Below, piece by piece: positions 43,456-52,349 of a stretch of DNA of 64,000 nucleotides. The notes under the pieces were generated by a model, which saw nothing but the letters and a program-made list of their open reading frames with translations, searched no databases and was not told the origin of the DNA. A program made the position numbers and the translations under genes. The stretch comes from Cytophagales bacterium. GTDB lineage: Bacteria > Bacteroidota > Bacteroidia > Cytophagales > Spirosomataceae. Each line of letters begins with the position of its first letter. The first letter of the stretch is position 1. The stretch spans positions 62,001-126,000 of the forward strand of contig JAAFJE010000006.1 of NCBI GenBank assembly GCA_013298025.1, in the 5' to 3' direction.

Positions 43456-44619
43456 ATGGCAAAATTATTAATTATTGATGATGAAAAGGCCATTCGTGGA
43501 GCCTTACGTGATATTCTGGAGTATGAAGGATATTCCGTAGAAGAAGCGAGCGATGGAGAACAAGGACTAGAATTAGTTAAGCAGTATGACTATGATGTGG
43601 TATTGTGCGATATTCGTATGCCCAAAATAGAGGGCTTAGATTTATTGCAACGTGCGACAGACATGGGTAAGGGGGCTCAATTTATCATGATTTCGGCATT
43701 TGGTAATGTAGAAACGGCTGTAGAGGCAACTAAGCGAGGAGCGTTTGATTTTATTTCAAAACCGCCCGACCTCAACCGCTTGCTTGTGACGGTACGCAAT
43801 GCCCTTGAAAGAGGAAAAATGATTACCGAAACCAAGGTTCTGAAAAAGAAGGTTTTCAAACTCAATGAAATCATTGGCGAATCGGAGGCTATCAAAAGGG
43901 TGCTAGATACCTGCGATAGGGTAGGCCCTACCGAAGCAAGGGTGCTGATTACAGGCCCCAATGGCTCTGGTAAAGAGATGGTTGCCAAACGCCTTCACGA
44001 GCGAAGCAACCGTGCCAATATGCCTTTGATAGAAGTCAATTGTGCCGCTATTCCCTCAGAATTAATTGAATCGGAATTGTTTGGGCATGAGAAAGGCTCT
44101 TTTACTTCTGCCATCAAACAACGCATAGGAAAGTTTGAACAAGCCGACGGTGGTACGTTGTTTTTGGACGAAATCGGCGATATGAGTCTTTCGGCACAAG
44201 CAAAAGTATTGAGAGCTTTGCAAGAAAGTAAAATTACGAGGGTTGGAGGCGATAAGGAAATTAAAATCAATGTGCGTGTATTTGCTGCTACCAACAAAAA
44301 TTTACAGGTAGAAATAGCCGAAGGACGTTTCAGAGAAGATTTGTTTCACCGCCTCAATGTTATTCCAATCCACGTGCCTGCTTTACGTCAACGTGCTTCT
44401 GATATTCCGTTGTTGGTCGAGAAGTTTTTGCAAGACATTGCCGGCGAGTATGGCCAACCAGCCAAACGCCTTACGCCCGAAGCTATGGGCTATTTGCAAA
44501 CCCTTCCTTGGACGGGCAATGTGCGTGAGTTACGCAATGTAATAGAACGCCTCGTAATTATGTGTGGCGATGTAATTACGATAGACGATGCCAAAATTTT
44601 TGCCATGCCTGTCATCTAA
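43456..44619 (+). CDS. NtrC-like response regulator lacking a DNA-binding domain
   Basis: A 387-residue protein. A receiver domain (1-120) with phospho-acceptor Asp52 and acidic pair Asp8/Asp9, then an AAA+ domain (145-370) with Walker A GPNGSGKE at 167-174 and Walker B LFLDEIGD. The sigma-54 contact loop, normally GAFTGA, reads GSFTSA at 214-219. The protein ends soon after WTGNVRELRNVIERL, without the Fis-type helix-turn-helix. It may therefore work as an AAA+ response regulator in a way that does not need its own DNA site. No histidine kinase is adjacent. Confidence 0.9.
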   Translation: MAKLLIIDDEKAIRGALRDILEYEGYSVEEASDGEQGLELVKQYDYDVVLCDIRMPKIEGLDLLQRATDMGKGAQFIMISAFGNVETAVEATKRGAFDFISKPPDLNRLLVTVRNALERGKMITETKVLKKKVFKLNEIIGESEAIKRVLDTCDRVGPTEARVLITGPNGSGKEMVAKRLHERSNRANMPLIEVNCAAIPSELIESELFGHEKGSFTSAIKQRIGKFEQADGGTLFLDEIGDMSLSAQAKVLRALQESKITRVGGDKEIKINVRVFAATNKNLQVEIAEGRFREDLFHRLNVIPIHVPALRQRASDIPLLVEKFLQDIAGEYGQPAKRLTPEAMGYLQTLPWTGNVRELRNVIERLVIMCGDVITIDDAKIFAMPVI

Positions 44620-44634
44620 GTAAAGATATACAAC

Positions 44635-44662
44635 AAGGGCAACCTTAGCGGTTGCCCTTTTA
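44635..44662 (+). terminator. hairpin terminator after the NtrC-like gene
   Basis: AAGGGCAACC (44635-44644) pairs with GGTTGCCCTT (44650-44659) around a 5-nt loop, followed by T residues. Confidence 0.85.
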
Positions 44663-45026
44663 CTTTGCTCCTCTCTTCTTCCTTTGTTTTTAGTTATGAT
44701 GCGTTTGTGCTAGGTAGTGTAGCGTAAAACTCATGGTTAAATGACTTTTTTTATAAAAAAGTTTCAATAATCCATTATGGTCTATTAAATTTGTTGCTGA
44801 TAGAACAGTGTAGAACTGTTTTGTTGAAAAACATAAATGTGCAATCGTTTGAATGATGGAAAAGTAAAATATTTCGGGTAATTATCTTAGAATAGTACCA
44901 AATATTAGCCACACAGTATAGAATAATTTAGAAGTAGCCTATTTATGTTTTAGATTTAAAATTGTATCTTTCAGATTCTAAATTTAATTTATCCCTGATT
45001 TAACAACACAAAACTCAACTTAGCCC
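44663..45026. other. 364-bp AT-rich region before the symporter gene
   Basis: No coding frame, repeat or strong hairpin stands out. TATCTTTC about 60 bp before the start codon resembles the -7 element with one mismatch. The symporter promoter probably lies here. Confidence 0.35.
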
Positions 45027-46700
45027 ATGAACAAAGGACTAGAACTTATTGATTATCTGGTGTTTCTCATTTATTTTGTGGTAGTGGCTGGCTACGGCTA
45101 CTGGATTTATCAAAAGAAAAAAACGAAAGAAGCGTCATCTACAGACTTTTTCTTAGCAGAAGGTTCGCTTACGTGGTGGGCAATTGGGGCTTCAATGATT
45201 GCATCGAATATCTCTGCCGAGCAATTTATTGGTATGGCTGGAAACGGATACAAAATGGGGCTTGCTATCTCTACTTACGAATGGATGGCGGCAGCAACCC
45301 TGATTATTGTGGCCGTTTTTTTTATGCCTATTTACCTCAAAAACAAAATCTTTACGATGCCCCAATTTTTGAAGCATCGCTATAACGATACCGTAAGTAC
45401 GGTAATGGCGGTCTTCTGGTTGATTTTGTATGTTGTTGTAAACCTTACGTCTATTCTATATTTGGGAGCTTTGGCTGTTACAACCATTTCGGGTATCAAT
45501 TTTACGCTTTGTATGTGGGGCTTGGCTTTCTTTGCCGTTATTATCACCTTGGGCGGTATGAAAGTGATTGGCTATACCGACGTTATTCAGGTGTTCTTCT
45601 TGATTTTGGGTGGTTTGTGTACAACTTATCTAGCACTTACTTTAGTTTCAGACAAATTTGGTTCGCAAGGAGCAATGGAAGGTTTGAGCCATGTTTTCAA
45701 TAAGGCAAGTGACCATTTCCACATGATTTTGAAAAAAGACAATCCGAATTATACTTCATTGCCAGGCTTGGCGGTATTGCTCGGTGGTATGTGGATTGTA
45801 AACCTCAACTATTGGGGTTGTAACCAATACATTACGCAACGTGCCTTGGGTGCGTCGTTGCCTGTAGCACGTGAAGGCTTGCTTTTTGCGGGTTTCTTGA
45901 AACTTTTGATGCCTATTATTGTGGTATTGCCCGGTATTGCAGCGTATGTACTACATGCCAATGGTATGTTCCAGCAAGAAATGTTGGGTGCAGATGGCAC
46001 CGAAAACGCCGACCACGCTTATCCTGTGTTGCTGAACCTCCTTACGCCTGGCTTGAAAGGACTTTCATTTGCTGCGTTGACGGCTGCGATTGTGGCTTCT
46101 TTGGCAGGTAAAGCCAATTCGATTTCTACTATTTTTACGCTTGATATTTATAAGAAATTTATCAAAAAAGATGCTTCTGAGGCTGAATTGGTTAAAACAG
46201 GTCGTATCGTGATTGTAGCGGCGATGGTGATTGCCATTGTGATTTCTCCTTATTTGGGTATCGATAAAAAAGGAGGTTTCGACTTTATCCAAGAAATGAC
46301 AGGTTATGTGTCGCCAGGTATTTTTGCCGTATTCTTGTTGGGCTTCTTCTGGAAACGTGCCAACTCGGCTGGGGCAATGGCTGCAACGCTTGGTTCGGTA
46401 GTTATTTCCTTGATTTTGAAAGAATTGCCAGACATGACTGGCTGGTATGATACCGTATTTTATACGTCGTTTTTAGATGGAGAAGGACACCACATTATTC
46501 CTTTCCTCGACCGTATGGGACTTACGTTCTTGGTTTGTGTGTTGATGATGGTTGTTTTGGGCTTGCTCGATTCTTCTACGAAAGAAAATCCGAAAGCTTT
46601 GGCTATTGATGCGTCGATGTTTAAGCCAAATACGGCATTTATGATTGGTGCAGCAGCGATTTCGGCTATTCTAATTGTTCTTTATACTGTATTCTGGTAA
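45027..46700 (+). CDS. sodium/solute symporter family protein (SGLT-like)
   Basis: A 557-residue SSS-family transporter with about 14 membrane helices. The N-terminal half has FFLAEGSLTWWAIGASMIAS and NISAEQFIGMAGNGYKMG, typical of the vSGLT branch, where the sodium site and sugar-gating residues lie. The likely substrate is a sugar or related solute co-transported with Na+. It lies upstream of miaA but is separated from it by a terminator, so the two are probably not cotranscribed. Confidence 0.9.
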   Translation: MNKGLELIDYLVFLIYFVVVAGYGYWIYQKKKTKEASSTDFFLAEGSLTWWAIGASMIASNISAEQFIGMAGNGYKMGLAISTYEWMAAATLIIVAVFFMPIYLKNKIFTMPQFLKHRYNDTVSTVMAVFWLILYVVVNLTSILYLGALAVTTISGINFTLCMWGLAFFAVIITLGGMKVIGYTDVIQVFFLILGGLCTTYLALTLVSDKFGSQGAMEGLSHVFNKASDHFHMILKKDNPNYTSLPGLAVLLGGMWIVNLNYWGCNQYITQRALGASLPVAREGLLFAGFLKLLMPIIVVLPGIAAYVLHANGMFQQEMLGADGTENADHAYPVLLNLLTPGLKGLSFAALTAAIVASLAGKANSISTIFTLDIYKKFIKKDASEAELVKTGRIVIVAAMVIAIVISPYLGIDKKGGFDFIQEMTGYVSPGIFAVFLLGFFWKRANSAGAMAATLGSVVISLILKELPDMTGWYDTVFYTSFLDGEGHHIIPFLDRMGLTFLVCVLMMVVLGLLDSSTKENPKALAIDASMFKPNTAFMIGAAAISAILIVLYTVFW

Positions 46701-46720
46701 AAGAAGATAATCTTTCATGC

Positions 46721-46757
46721 AAAAAAGGCGATGTAAAAACACATCGCCTTTTTTGTT
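46721..46757 (+). terminator. hairpin terminator between the symporter gene and miaA
   Basis: AAAAAAGGCGATGT (46721-46734) pairs perfectly with 46741-46754 around a 6-nt loop, with T residues in the right arm, 20 bp after the symporter stop codon. It overlaps the in-frame codons upstream of miaA, which argues for the later miaA start. Confidence 0.9.
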
Positions 46758-46770
46758 GTATTTTTGTGCC

Positions 46771-47691
46771 ATGTCACAAGCTACAAAATACTTGATTATT
46801 ATTGCTGGGCCAACAGCCGTTGGTAAAACGGCATTGTGCGTTAAATTGGCCCAATTGCTCGATACCGAAGTGGTTTCTGCCGATTCTCGGCAGTTTTACC
46901 GTGAATTAGCCATCGGTACAGCCAAGCCCACAACCGCCGAAATGCAGGGTGTGAAGCACCATTTTATCGACTCGCATAGCATTGCTGATTACTATTCGGT
47001 TGGCGACTATGAGCGAGATTGTTTGGCGGTATTAGCCGAAATATTTACCCGAAAAAATGTAGCCATTTTGACAGGAGGCTCTGGGATGTTTATCAAAATT
47101 GTAACCGATGGCATCGACGAAATGCCAGAAGCCGATTTGGTCTTACGAGAGCAACTCATGCAAAGGCTCGATACCGAAGGTTTGGCTGTGTTGCAAGCCC
47201 AATTGCAACAACTCGACCCTGCGTATTTTGCGGAAGTAGATATACATAATCCGCAACGAGTGGTAAGAGCCTTGGAGGTGTGTTTATCGACAGGACAGCC
47301 TTTTTCAAATTTTCGGACAAATCAAAAGAAAGAACGCCCTTTTACTTCTATCAAAATTGCCCTTGAACGTCCCCGTGAAGAGCTTTATGAGCGTATAGAT
47401 AGACGCATGGATATAATGCTGGCGAACGGGCTTGAAGATGAAGCTTTACAAAATATAGCTTATCGAGAGCATTATGCCCTCAAAACAGTTGGATACAAAG
47501 AGGTGTTCGAGTGCCACGATGGGCTGTACGACCGAGCCGAAATGATACGACTGTTGAAACGCAATTCTAGGCGATACGCCAAACGCCAACTTACGTGGTT
47601 TCGCAACCAAGACGATTTTGTTTGGTTTGATGCCAATGACGAATCGGGCGTTGTGACATGGATTGAAAAGCTGTTGACCAATACCCTATAA
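46771..47691 (+). CDS. miaA: tRNA dimethylallyltransferase
   Basis: A 306-residue MiaA, which adds a dimethylallyl group to A37 of tRNAs reading UNN codons. Visible motifs are the P-loop GPTAVGKT near 12-19, SADSRQFYRELAIGTAKPT, HHFIDSHSIADYYSVGDYERD and LTGGSGMF. ATG 46771 is preferred over ATG 46717, because the latter would translate through the terminator hairpin. A TATTTTTG element at 46759-46766 lies directly before the start, so a very short leader is possible, but no -33 TTG supports it. Confidence 0.95.
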   Translation: MSQATKYLIIIAGPTAVGKTALCVKLAQLLDTEVVSADSRQFYRELAIGTAKPTTAEMQGVKHHFIDSHSIADYYSVGDYERDCLAVLAEIFTRKNVAILTGGSGMFIKIVTDGIDEMPEADLVLREQLMQRLDTEGLAVLQAQLQQLDPAYFAEVDIHNPQRVVRALEVCLSTGQPFSNFRTNQKKERPFTSIKIALERPREELYERIDRRMDIMLANGLEDEALQNIAYREHYALKTVGYKEVFECHDGLYDRAEMIRLLKRNSRRYAKRQLTWFRNQDDFVWFDANDESGVVTWIEKLLTNTL

Positions 47692-47698
47692 AACAAAT

Positions 47699-47725
47699 GT
47701 AGCGACCTCCACCAGAGGTCGCTAC
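47699..47725. terminator. perfect 11-bp hairpin after miaA
   Basis: GTAGCGACCTC (47699-47709) and GAGGTCGCTAC (47715-47725) with a 5-nt loop, 7 bp after the miaA stop. There is no T-run, so it may be a palindromic repeat unit rather than an intrinsic terminator. Confidence 0.6.
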
Positions 47726-47788
47726 AAGGAATTCTTAAACCAAAACTAAATTTATAACGAAAGCTTTTCGTGACAAACACGAAAAACA

Positions 47789-48022
47789 TTATGCTTCTTT
47801 GCTACAAAACCAGCCCAACACTTGCTTACTCATGCTCGCAACCTTGCTGCGGTCTTTGGACGTAACTACTTTTTTCGACAATCCTAATGCTTTTTTGCTT
47901 ACTTTGTCTTTTTTTTCATGCTTGTTAGGTGCTAATAAATTGTGTGGAAACCCAATCGCAAAACTTTGATTGGTACTTACTATTGCAAAAAATACAACCA
48001 AGGTAAAAATGAGCTTTTTCAT
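47789..48022 (-). CDS. small secreted hypothetical protein
   Basis: A 77-residue protein with a clear signal peptide (MKKLIFTLVVFFAIVSTNQS, cleavage after FA) and a lysine-rich basic mature part (KHEKKDKVSKKALGLSKK) ending in WFCSKEA. I do not recognise it. The signal peptide and its own start codon make it likely to be real. It could be a periplasmic or secreted peptide, but nothing in its surroundings gives a role. Confidence 0.55.
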   Translation of the reverse strand: MKKLIFTLVVFFAIVSTNQSFAIGFPHNLLAPNKHEKKDKVSKKALGLSKKVVTSKDRSKVASMSKQVLGWFCSKEA

Positions 48023-48228
48023 GATATTGTAGGTTAATAATCTTTTTAGGCATTAGTCGCAAAGCTCCTAAAAGCATTACAAAACAAAGTTATGTGTTTT
48101 GTATAGTATTATGCAATACATAGTACCGCTTTTGTTATCCAAATTAGGATAAAAGGTAAGTTTGTTGGATGAATGGATGCTTTGTTGGCTATAAGATGCA
48201 GGATAGACAAAGAAAGTTGCAAGTAGGA

Positions 48229-48678
48229 TTAAAAAAAAGTGATTTTTTTTTGTAAAATAATACGAGATTCTTCCACAGGTTCTTTTTTTTCAAAGGCAAT
48301 TACTTGAAAACCATGTTTTAGCCCGAATAGCAACATGGTTTTAAATTTATTACGGGTTTTAAATATAATGCTTGTATAGCCTTGCTGTATGGTCCATGTT
48401 TCCATAAGTTGAGCTAATTGGCTTGCCACTCCTTTTTGTCGGTAAGCAGGTAAAACACCTCCCATCCAACTGTAAAACGAGCCGTCGGCGTAGCGTTGGT
48501 AGCCTATTTTAAAGCCTACGGGTTCATGTTGGTAATAGGCCACCAAAATGAGTTGCTTAGGCGATAAGCGGAGGCGTTTTTCGTATTCGGCACGGGGGTA
48601 AGGCGTGCCAAATTCGGGAATGCGTGCGGCAACCTTCAACGCATCGCCAAGGTTGCCTTGTCGAAACACAAATTCCAT
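48229..48678 (-). CDS. GNAT family N-acetyltransferase
   Basis: A 149-residue GNAT protein. The acetyl-CoA motif region is VLPAYRQKGVASQLAQLME, matching the R/Q-x-x-G-x-G/A signature, preceded by SWMGGV. The substrate is unknown. ATG 48678 is used; the frame opens earlier from a TTG that overlaps the csaA stop. It follows csaA by 17 bp on the same strand, so the two are probably one transcript. Confidence 0.85.
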   Translation of the reverse strand: MEFVFRQGNLGDALKVAARIPEFGTPYPRAEYEKRLRLSPKQLILVAYYQHEPVGFKIGYQRYADGSFYSWMGGVLPAYRQKGVASQLAQLMETWTIQQGYTSIIFKTRNKFKTMLLFGLKHGFQVIAFEKKEPVEESRIILQKKITFF

Positions 48679-48695
48679 GTGTGAGATGGGGGGTA

Positions 48696-49028
48696 TCAAA
48701 AAAGTCTAGCACCATTAGGTACTTGTTGTTCTACGGTAGTAAGCACAATACTTCCATCGCCACGGTCGAATCCCGTAACGAGTACTTCCGAGATAAAATT
48801 GGCGATTTGTTTGGGTGGAAAATTCGTTACGCACACCACTTGTTTGCCTATTAATTCCTCTTTTGTATAAAGCTTGGTGATTTGAGCCGACGATTGTTTA
48901 ATGCCCATAGTGCCTAAGTCGATTTTCAGTTGGTACGCCGGTTTTTTAGCTTTCGGGAAATCAGCCACTTCGATAATCGTGCCTATCCGTATTTCTACTT
49001 GTTCAAAATTTTCCCAAGAAATAGTCAT
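48696..49028 (-). CDS. csaA: CsaA-type tRNA-binding protein
   Basis: A 110-residue single-domain EMAP/OB-fold tRNA-binding protein. It starts MTISWENFEQVEIRIGTIIE and has AYQLKIDLG, VVCVTNFPPKQIANF and the end DGSIVLTTVEQQVPNGARLF, all typical of CsaA. CsaA binds tRNA and has been linked to chaperone activity in Bacillus. It is upstream of the GNAT gene on the same strand. Confidence 0.9.
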   Translation of the reverse strand: MTISWENFEQVEIRIGTIIEVADFPKAKKPAYQLKIDLGTMGIKQSSAQITKLYTKEELIGKQVVCVTNFPPKQIANFISEVLVTGFDRGDGSIVLTTVEQQVPNGARLF

Positions 49029-49338
49029 TGTTTGTCACAAATTAGATGAAAGGTCAACTTTTAATCTTAAAAGTAAGGTTTCTTAGGCTAAAAAAAAATG
49101 TATCAGCACAAAAAACAGGTATTTCTACCCTATCATTGTATTGTTTTATAGCGTAGATTTGTCGTGTAAATAATTCCTAATACGAGGTTTTCTCATCCTA
49201 TTTTACCTCTAAGCATTTTCTTTCCTTAGTTGTACACCTGCTGATATTCGTGCGTTTTCCTCGTGCAGATTAATAGTTTCTGAAACTCCAACTACCTCTT
49301 TCCGCCAATGGGTTAGTTGATGATTGCATAATCATCAA
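49029..49338. other. 310-bp intergenic region
   Basis: There is no coding frame. Near its left end is the csaA promoter region; at its right end is the EamA hairpin (49309-49346). Nothing else stands out. Confidence 0.4.
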
Positions 49339-49346
49339 CTAACCCA
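49309..49346 (-). terminator. perfect 17-bp hairpin at the end of the EamA gene
   Basis: TGGGTTAGTTGATGATT (49309-49325) pairs with 49330-49346 around a GCAT loop. It overlaps the EamA stop codon at 49341-49339. No T-run follows, so it may act through RNA stability as well as termination. Confidence 0.7.
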
Positions 49347-50229
49347 CTGTGGACTGTTGTTGTAACGAAATGAGTATGCCACTCATAATAATCAATACAA
49401 TGCCTAGCAATACGCTACTTTCGGGCAAGGCATCGCCTAATAAACTGCCAAGTATCATGGCAAACACAATACTGCTGTAACTCACTACGCCTACAATGCC
49501 AGCTTTTTCTGCTCCGAGGGCAAGGGTATTAAACAATTGTACGCCAATTGCTAAAACGCCCATGAGTATAACCCAAAGCCATTCGATGCCTTGAGGCATT
49601 ACAAACTTTCCCACCAAAAAATCCCATTGGGTAGTTGTTGTATAAATCCCTGCCCACATCGAAAGACTGCTACATAACAGCCCAATGCCCATAAATGATA
49701 GCACAATGAGGCGAGTATCGTAAAACTGTTTGAGATAGCGGATAGATAAAAAGGACAAGGCCGTAAAAATAGCATAGCTCAAACCTGCCAAATGGTGTTG
49801 CCAAGGAATATGCAAGTCGGGTTTGAAAACCAGCAATATACCAACAAAGCCTAATCCTACCGAAGCCCATTGTTTTCGGTTCAATGCTTCATCTTTGACC
49901 AAAAAATAAGAAAATATCGCCAAAAATATCGGAAAGGCTTGTCCATACGCACTGGTTTGGGCCAATCCGATATGTTTGATGCAGTAAAAAAGCGTATAGA
50001 GCGAAATCGTTCCCATCACGCCACGCAATACCAACAAGCCTGCTTTTCCTCCTTTTTGCTGTAAAGGTTTTTGCCAAAATGACCCTACAATAAACAATAC
50101 GCCAATGATATTCCTGAAAAACACCAGTTCTACCGAAGGTAAGTGCTTGGCAAGTACCTTGGCAATGGCACTCATCACCGCAAAACACAGCGAAGATAAA
50201 AGCATAAATTGTACGCCTTTATTCTTCAT
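49339..50229 (-). CDS. EamA/DMT family transporter
   Basis: A 296-residue inner-membrane transporter with two EamA repeats and about ten helices (FMLLSSLCFAVMSAIAKVLA at the N-terminus, then VELVFFRNIIG, a family hallmark). The substrate is unknown; many relatives export amino acids or metabolites. The start is ATG 50229, which overlaps the upstream VOC gene by 11 bp and so shows an operon; the longer frame from 50340 would lie fully inside that gene. Confidence 0.85.
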   Translation of the reverse strand: MKNKGVQFMLLSSLCFAVMSAIAKVLAKHLPSVELVFFRNIIGVLFIVGSFWQKPLQQKGGKAGLLVLRGVMGTISLYTLFYCIKHIGLAQTSAYGQAFPIFLAIFSYFLVKDEALNRKQWASVGLGFVGILLVFKPDLHIPWQHHLAGLSYAIFTALSFLSIRYLKQFYDTRLIVLSFMGIGLLCSSLSMWAGIYTTTTQWDFLVGKFVMPQGIEWLWVILMGVLAIGVQLFNTLALGAEKAGIVGVVSYSSIVFAMILGSLLGDALPESSVLLGIVLIIMSGILISLQQQSTVG

Positions 50230-50608
50230 AAAACTCAATGGGTAGGTTGTCGGGGTCGGCTGTAAAGAAAAAGGGCTTGTCGGTGGTAGGGTCAATCCGA
50301 ATGGCTTCACATTCGAGTCCTTTAGCAACCAACAAGTCACGGGTGTGGGCTACGTCGCTTACCATAAAAGCCAAATGCCTCAAGCCAGCGGCTTCGGGGC
50401 GAGAAGGCCGTTGGGGCGGATTCGGAAAAGAAAACAGTTCTATTTGGTACAAGCCATTGACGCTGAGGTCGAGTTTGTAGGAGTTGCGTTCGGCCCTGAA
50501 AACTTCTTGTACAATGCTTAATCCTAATATTTCTGTATAAAACTGCTTTGAAACAGTATAATCAGAACAGATAATGGCGATATGATGAATGCGGCTGATA
50601 GGGAGCAT
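50219..50608 (-). CDS. VOC family protein (glyoxalase-like)
   Basis: A 129-residue vicinal-oxygen-chelate protein. Metal ligands typical of the fold are visible: His8/His9 (RIHHIAIIC), Glu58-type in QIELFSF, His in GLRHLAFMV and Glu in LPIEFYEE. The sequence resembles SMU1112c/YwbC-like proteins of the glyoxalase I branch. It may detoxify an alpha-keto aldehyde, though this is unproven. It overlaps the EamA gene by 11 bp and is the first gene of that operon. Confidence 0.85.
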   Translation of the reverse strand: MLPISRIHHIAIICSDYTVSKQFYTEILGLSIVQEVFRAERNSYKLDLSVNGLYQIELFSFPNPPQRPSRPEAAGLRHLAFMVSDVAHTRDLLVAKGLECEAIRIDPTTDKPFFFTADPDNLPIEFYEE

Positions 50609-50830
50609 AAAGAATACTTGTGAATGATGTGTTTGAAATATAATGTATTGAAAATTAACAGTTTGTGATTTGTATTGGCGTTTTGGATGCTATTTATTCT
50701 TCCATAAAAAACGTGTTTTTTAAACAAAGATAAAAAATCTACTGAGATATATAGATAGCATCGGCGTATCTGTAGGCAACTTCTTAGTAAATTGCACCTA
50801 AAATCAACAGTAAAAATCAAGCTATCTTTT

Positions 50831-51202
50831 ATGAGCAAGCAAATTATTCATACCGACAAAGCACCAGCAGCGATTGGCCCATACTCGCAGGCGGTGTTGG
50901 TCAACGGTACGCTGTATGTATCAGGACAAATCGCTTTTGCTTTAGCCGAAGCAGGTGCGAGTATTCAGGACGAAACCAAGCAAGTGATGGAAAACATCAA
51001 GGCGATTCTTGAAGCGGCCGATATGACCTACGAAAACGTTGTAAAAGCCAGTATTTTTGTAAAAGACCTCAACAACTTTGTGGCTATCAATGAAGTATAT
51101 GGCAGTTATTTTGGGGAAAATCCTCCCGCCAGAGAAACCGTACAAGTAGCACGTTTGCCCAAAGATGTAAACGTAGAAATTTCGTGTATTGCTGTAAAAT
51201 AA
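50831..51202 (+). CDS. ridA: RidA family reactive intermediate deaminase
   Basis: A 123-residue RidA/YjgF-family protein. It starts MSKQIIHTDKAPAAIGPYSQ, with the family's GPYSQA, then VYVSGQIA-type strand LYVSGQIAF, and ends ARETVQVARLPKDVNVEISC with the conserved Arg that binds the substrate carboxylate. RidA hydrolyses reactive enamines and imines made by PLP enzymes. ATG 50831 is chosen because it matches the family start; the frame opens 13 codons earlier. Confidence 0.95.
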   Translation: MSKQIIHTDKAPAAIGPYSQAVLVNGTLYVSGQIAFALAEAGASIQDETKQVMENIKAILEAADMTYENVVKASIFVKDLNNFVAINEVYGSYFGENPPARETVQVARLPKDVNVEISCIAVK

Positions 51203-51291
51203 CAAAGCTTGTTGGCATTAGATGTTGCCTAATGCCAACAAGGTTATAAACAGATAAAACAACGCTACGGTGTGGGAAATGTATGTACCAT

Positions 51292-52344
51292 TTAACATAA
51301 AATCCAGCGGTAGTTTTGTTCATTGCTTGCAGGATATTTTAATTTTGTTTCCCCTTTTCCTACTGCATTAATACTAATACGACGGCTCTCACCCTGTTCA
51401 ATAATTCCACTTCCATTCATTTCAAATTCAATATCATCTTCAAAAGCAAAATGTTCTTTTTGAATAACCAGTCTTCCTTTACTGATATTTTGCATTTGTA
51501 CTTCAATCGTTGGCGATGTTGACAGCACATTTATTTGGAAACCATTTAATTGAAAGGTGTCACCTACACTAACCCATTTAAGCAATCTTTTTACTAATAT
51601 ATCGACAGTAGTATATGGATTTCGAGTGTAAAAAGGCGATTCGGCATGATATTGAGTTCTTAGCCATTCGCTATTTGTAATTGCATTTCTAATGTATGGA
51701 TTAATTTCAGAGAATAAATCAGTATTTTTAGCATAATTGGCTAACTGGGTATTTCTTCTGATATATCCTACTAAACACTCCTCATCTATACACGGATTAT
51801 TACTATTACAATTCAGCACTTTTTCCTTTTTACCGTTTTTTACCTTGCAATGTACTTTGGGAAACATTCTGTTACTTTGCTCAAAATGCAATAAAAACCA
51901 AATTTCAATAGAACGACTCGAAAAGGCTATGTGCAAGTTTGGGCTAGTGTCAGCCATTGTTGCTGCTCGTTGGTGTCCTGAATGACCATCTAAATCATAA
52001 ACAGCCCATCCCTCTGTATAACCTTCTTGAAGAGCTTTTTGTACTGTCCTCACATATCTTACAGGCTGCTCATTATTTTCATTCTCTAAGATTATTTCTA
52101 TCCAGTCGTTTTCTTCGATATCCAAGAGTTTTCGTTTAGGACGTTTGGTTTTATGTGTATTTTCTCGGTTGGTTGGTATGATGGTGTCAATCGGGGGGGT
52201 AGGAGAGATTTCGATATAATCCCAGCACTTTTTATCAATAGCCAGCTTTTTTAAATGTGATAAATAATTAGGGGCAGTGTGCGAATCTTCACAAACAATA
52301 ATCATGGTTTGATGAAAAGAACGGGGTTTCGCTATTCGTGTCAT
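51292..52344 (-). CDS. RloB-family protein with extra C-terminal beta domain (AbiLii-like)
   Basis: A 350-residue RloB-like protein. Residues 1-230 match RloB: MIIVCEDSHTAPNYLSHL with Glu19, AVYDLDGHSG with Asp117/Asp119, and FSSRSIEIWFLLHFEQ, the acidic residues being those of a Toprim-like nuclease site. Typical RloB proteins end near 200-230; residues about 260-350 here form an added beta-rich domain (GDTFQLNGFQINVLSTSP onward). It follows the RloA ATPase gene by 5 bp. The pair resembles the AbiL abortive-infection system. ATG 52344 is used; the longer frame overlaps rloA. Confidence 0.8.
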   Translation of the reverse strand: MTRIAKPRSFHQTMIIVCEDSHTAPNYLSHLKKLAIDKKCWDYIEISPTPPIDTIIPTNRENTHKTKRPKRKLLDIEENDWIEIILENENNEQPVRYVRTVQKALQEGYTEGWAVYDLDGHSGHQRAATMADTSPNLHIAFSSRSIEIWFLLHFEQSNRMFPKVHCKVKNGKKEKVLNCNSNNPCIDEECLVGYIRRNTQLANYAKNTDLFSEINPYIRNAITNSEWLRTQYHAESPFYTRNPYTTVDILVKRLLKWVSVGDTFQLNGFQINVLSTSPTIEVQMQNISKGRLVIQKEHFAFEDDIEFEMNGSGIIEQGESRRISINAVGKGETKLKYPASNEQNYRWILC

Positions 52345-52349
52345 ATCAA

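Noticed and set aside
46717-46770. Upstream ATG for miaA at 46717
   Set aside because: It would translate through the symporter terminator hairpin and adds residues not seen in MiaA proteins.
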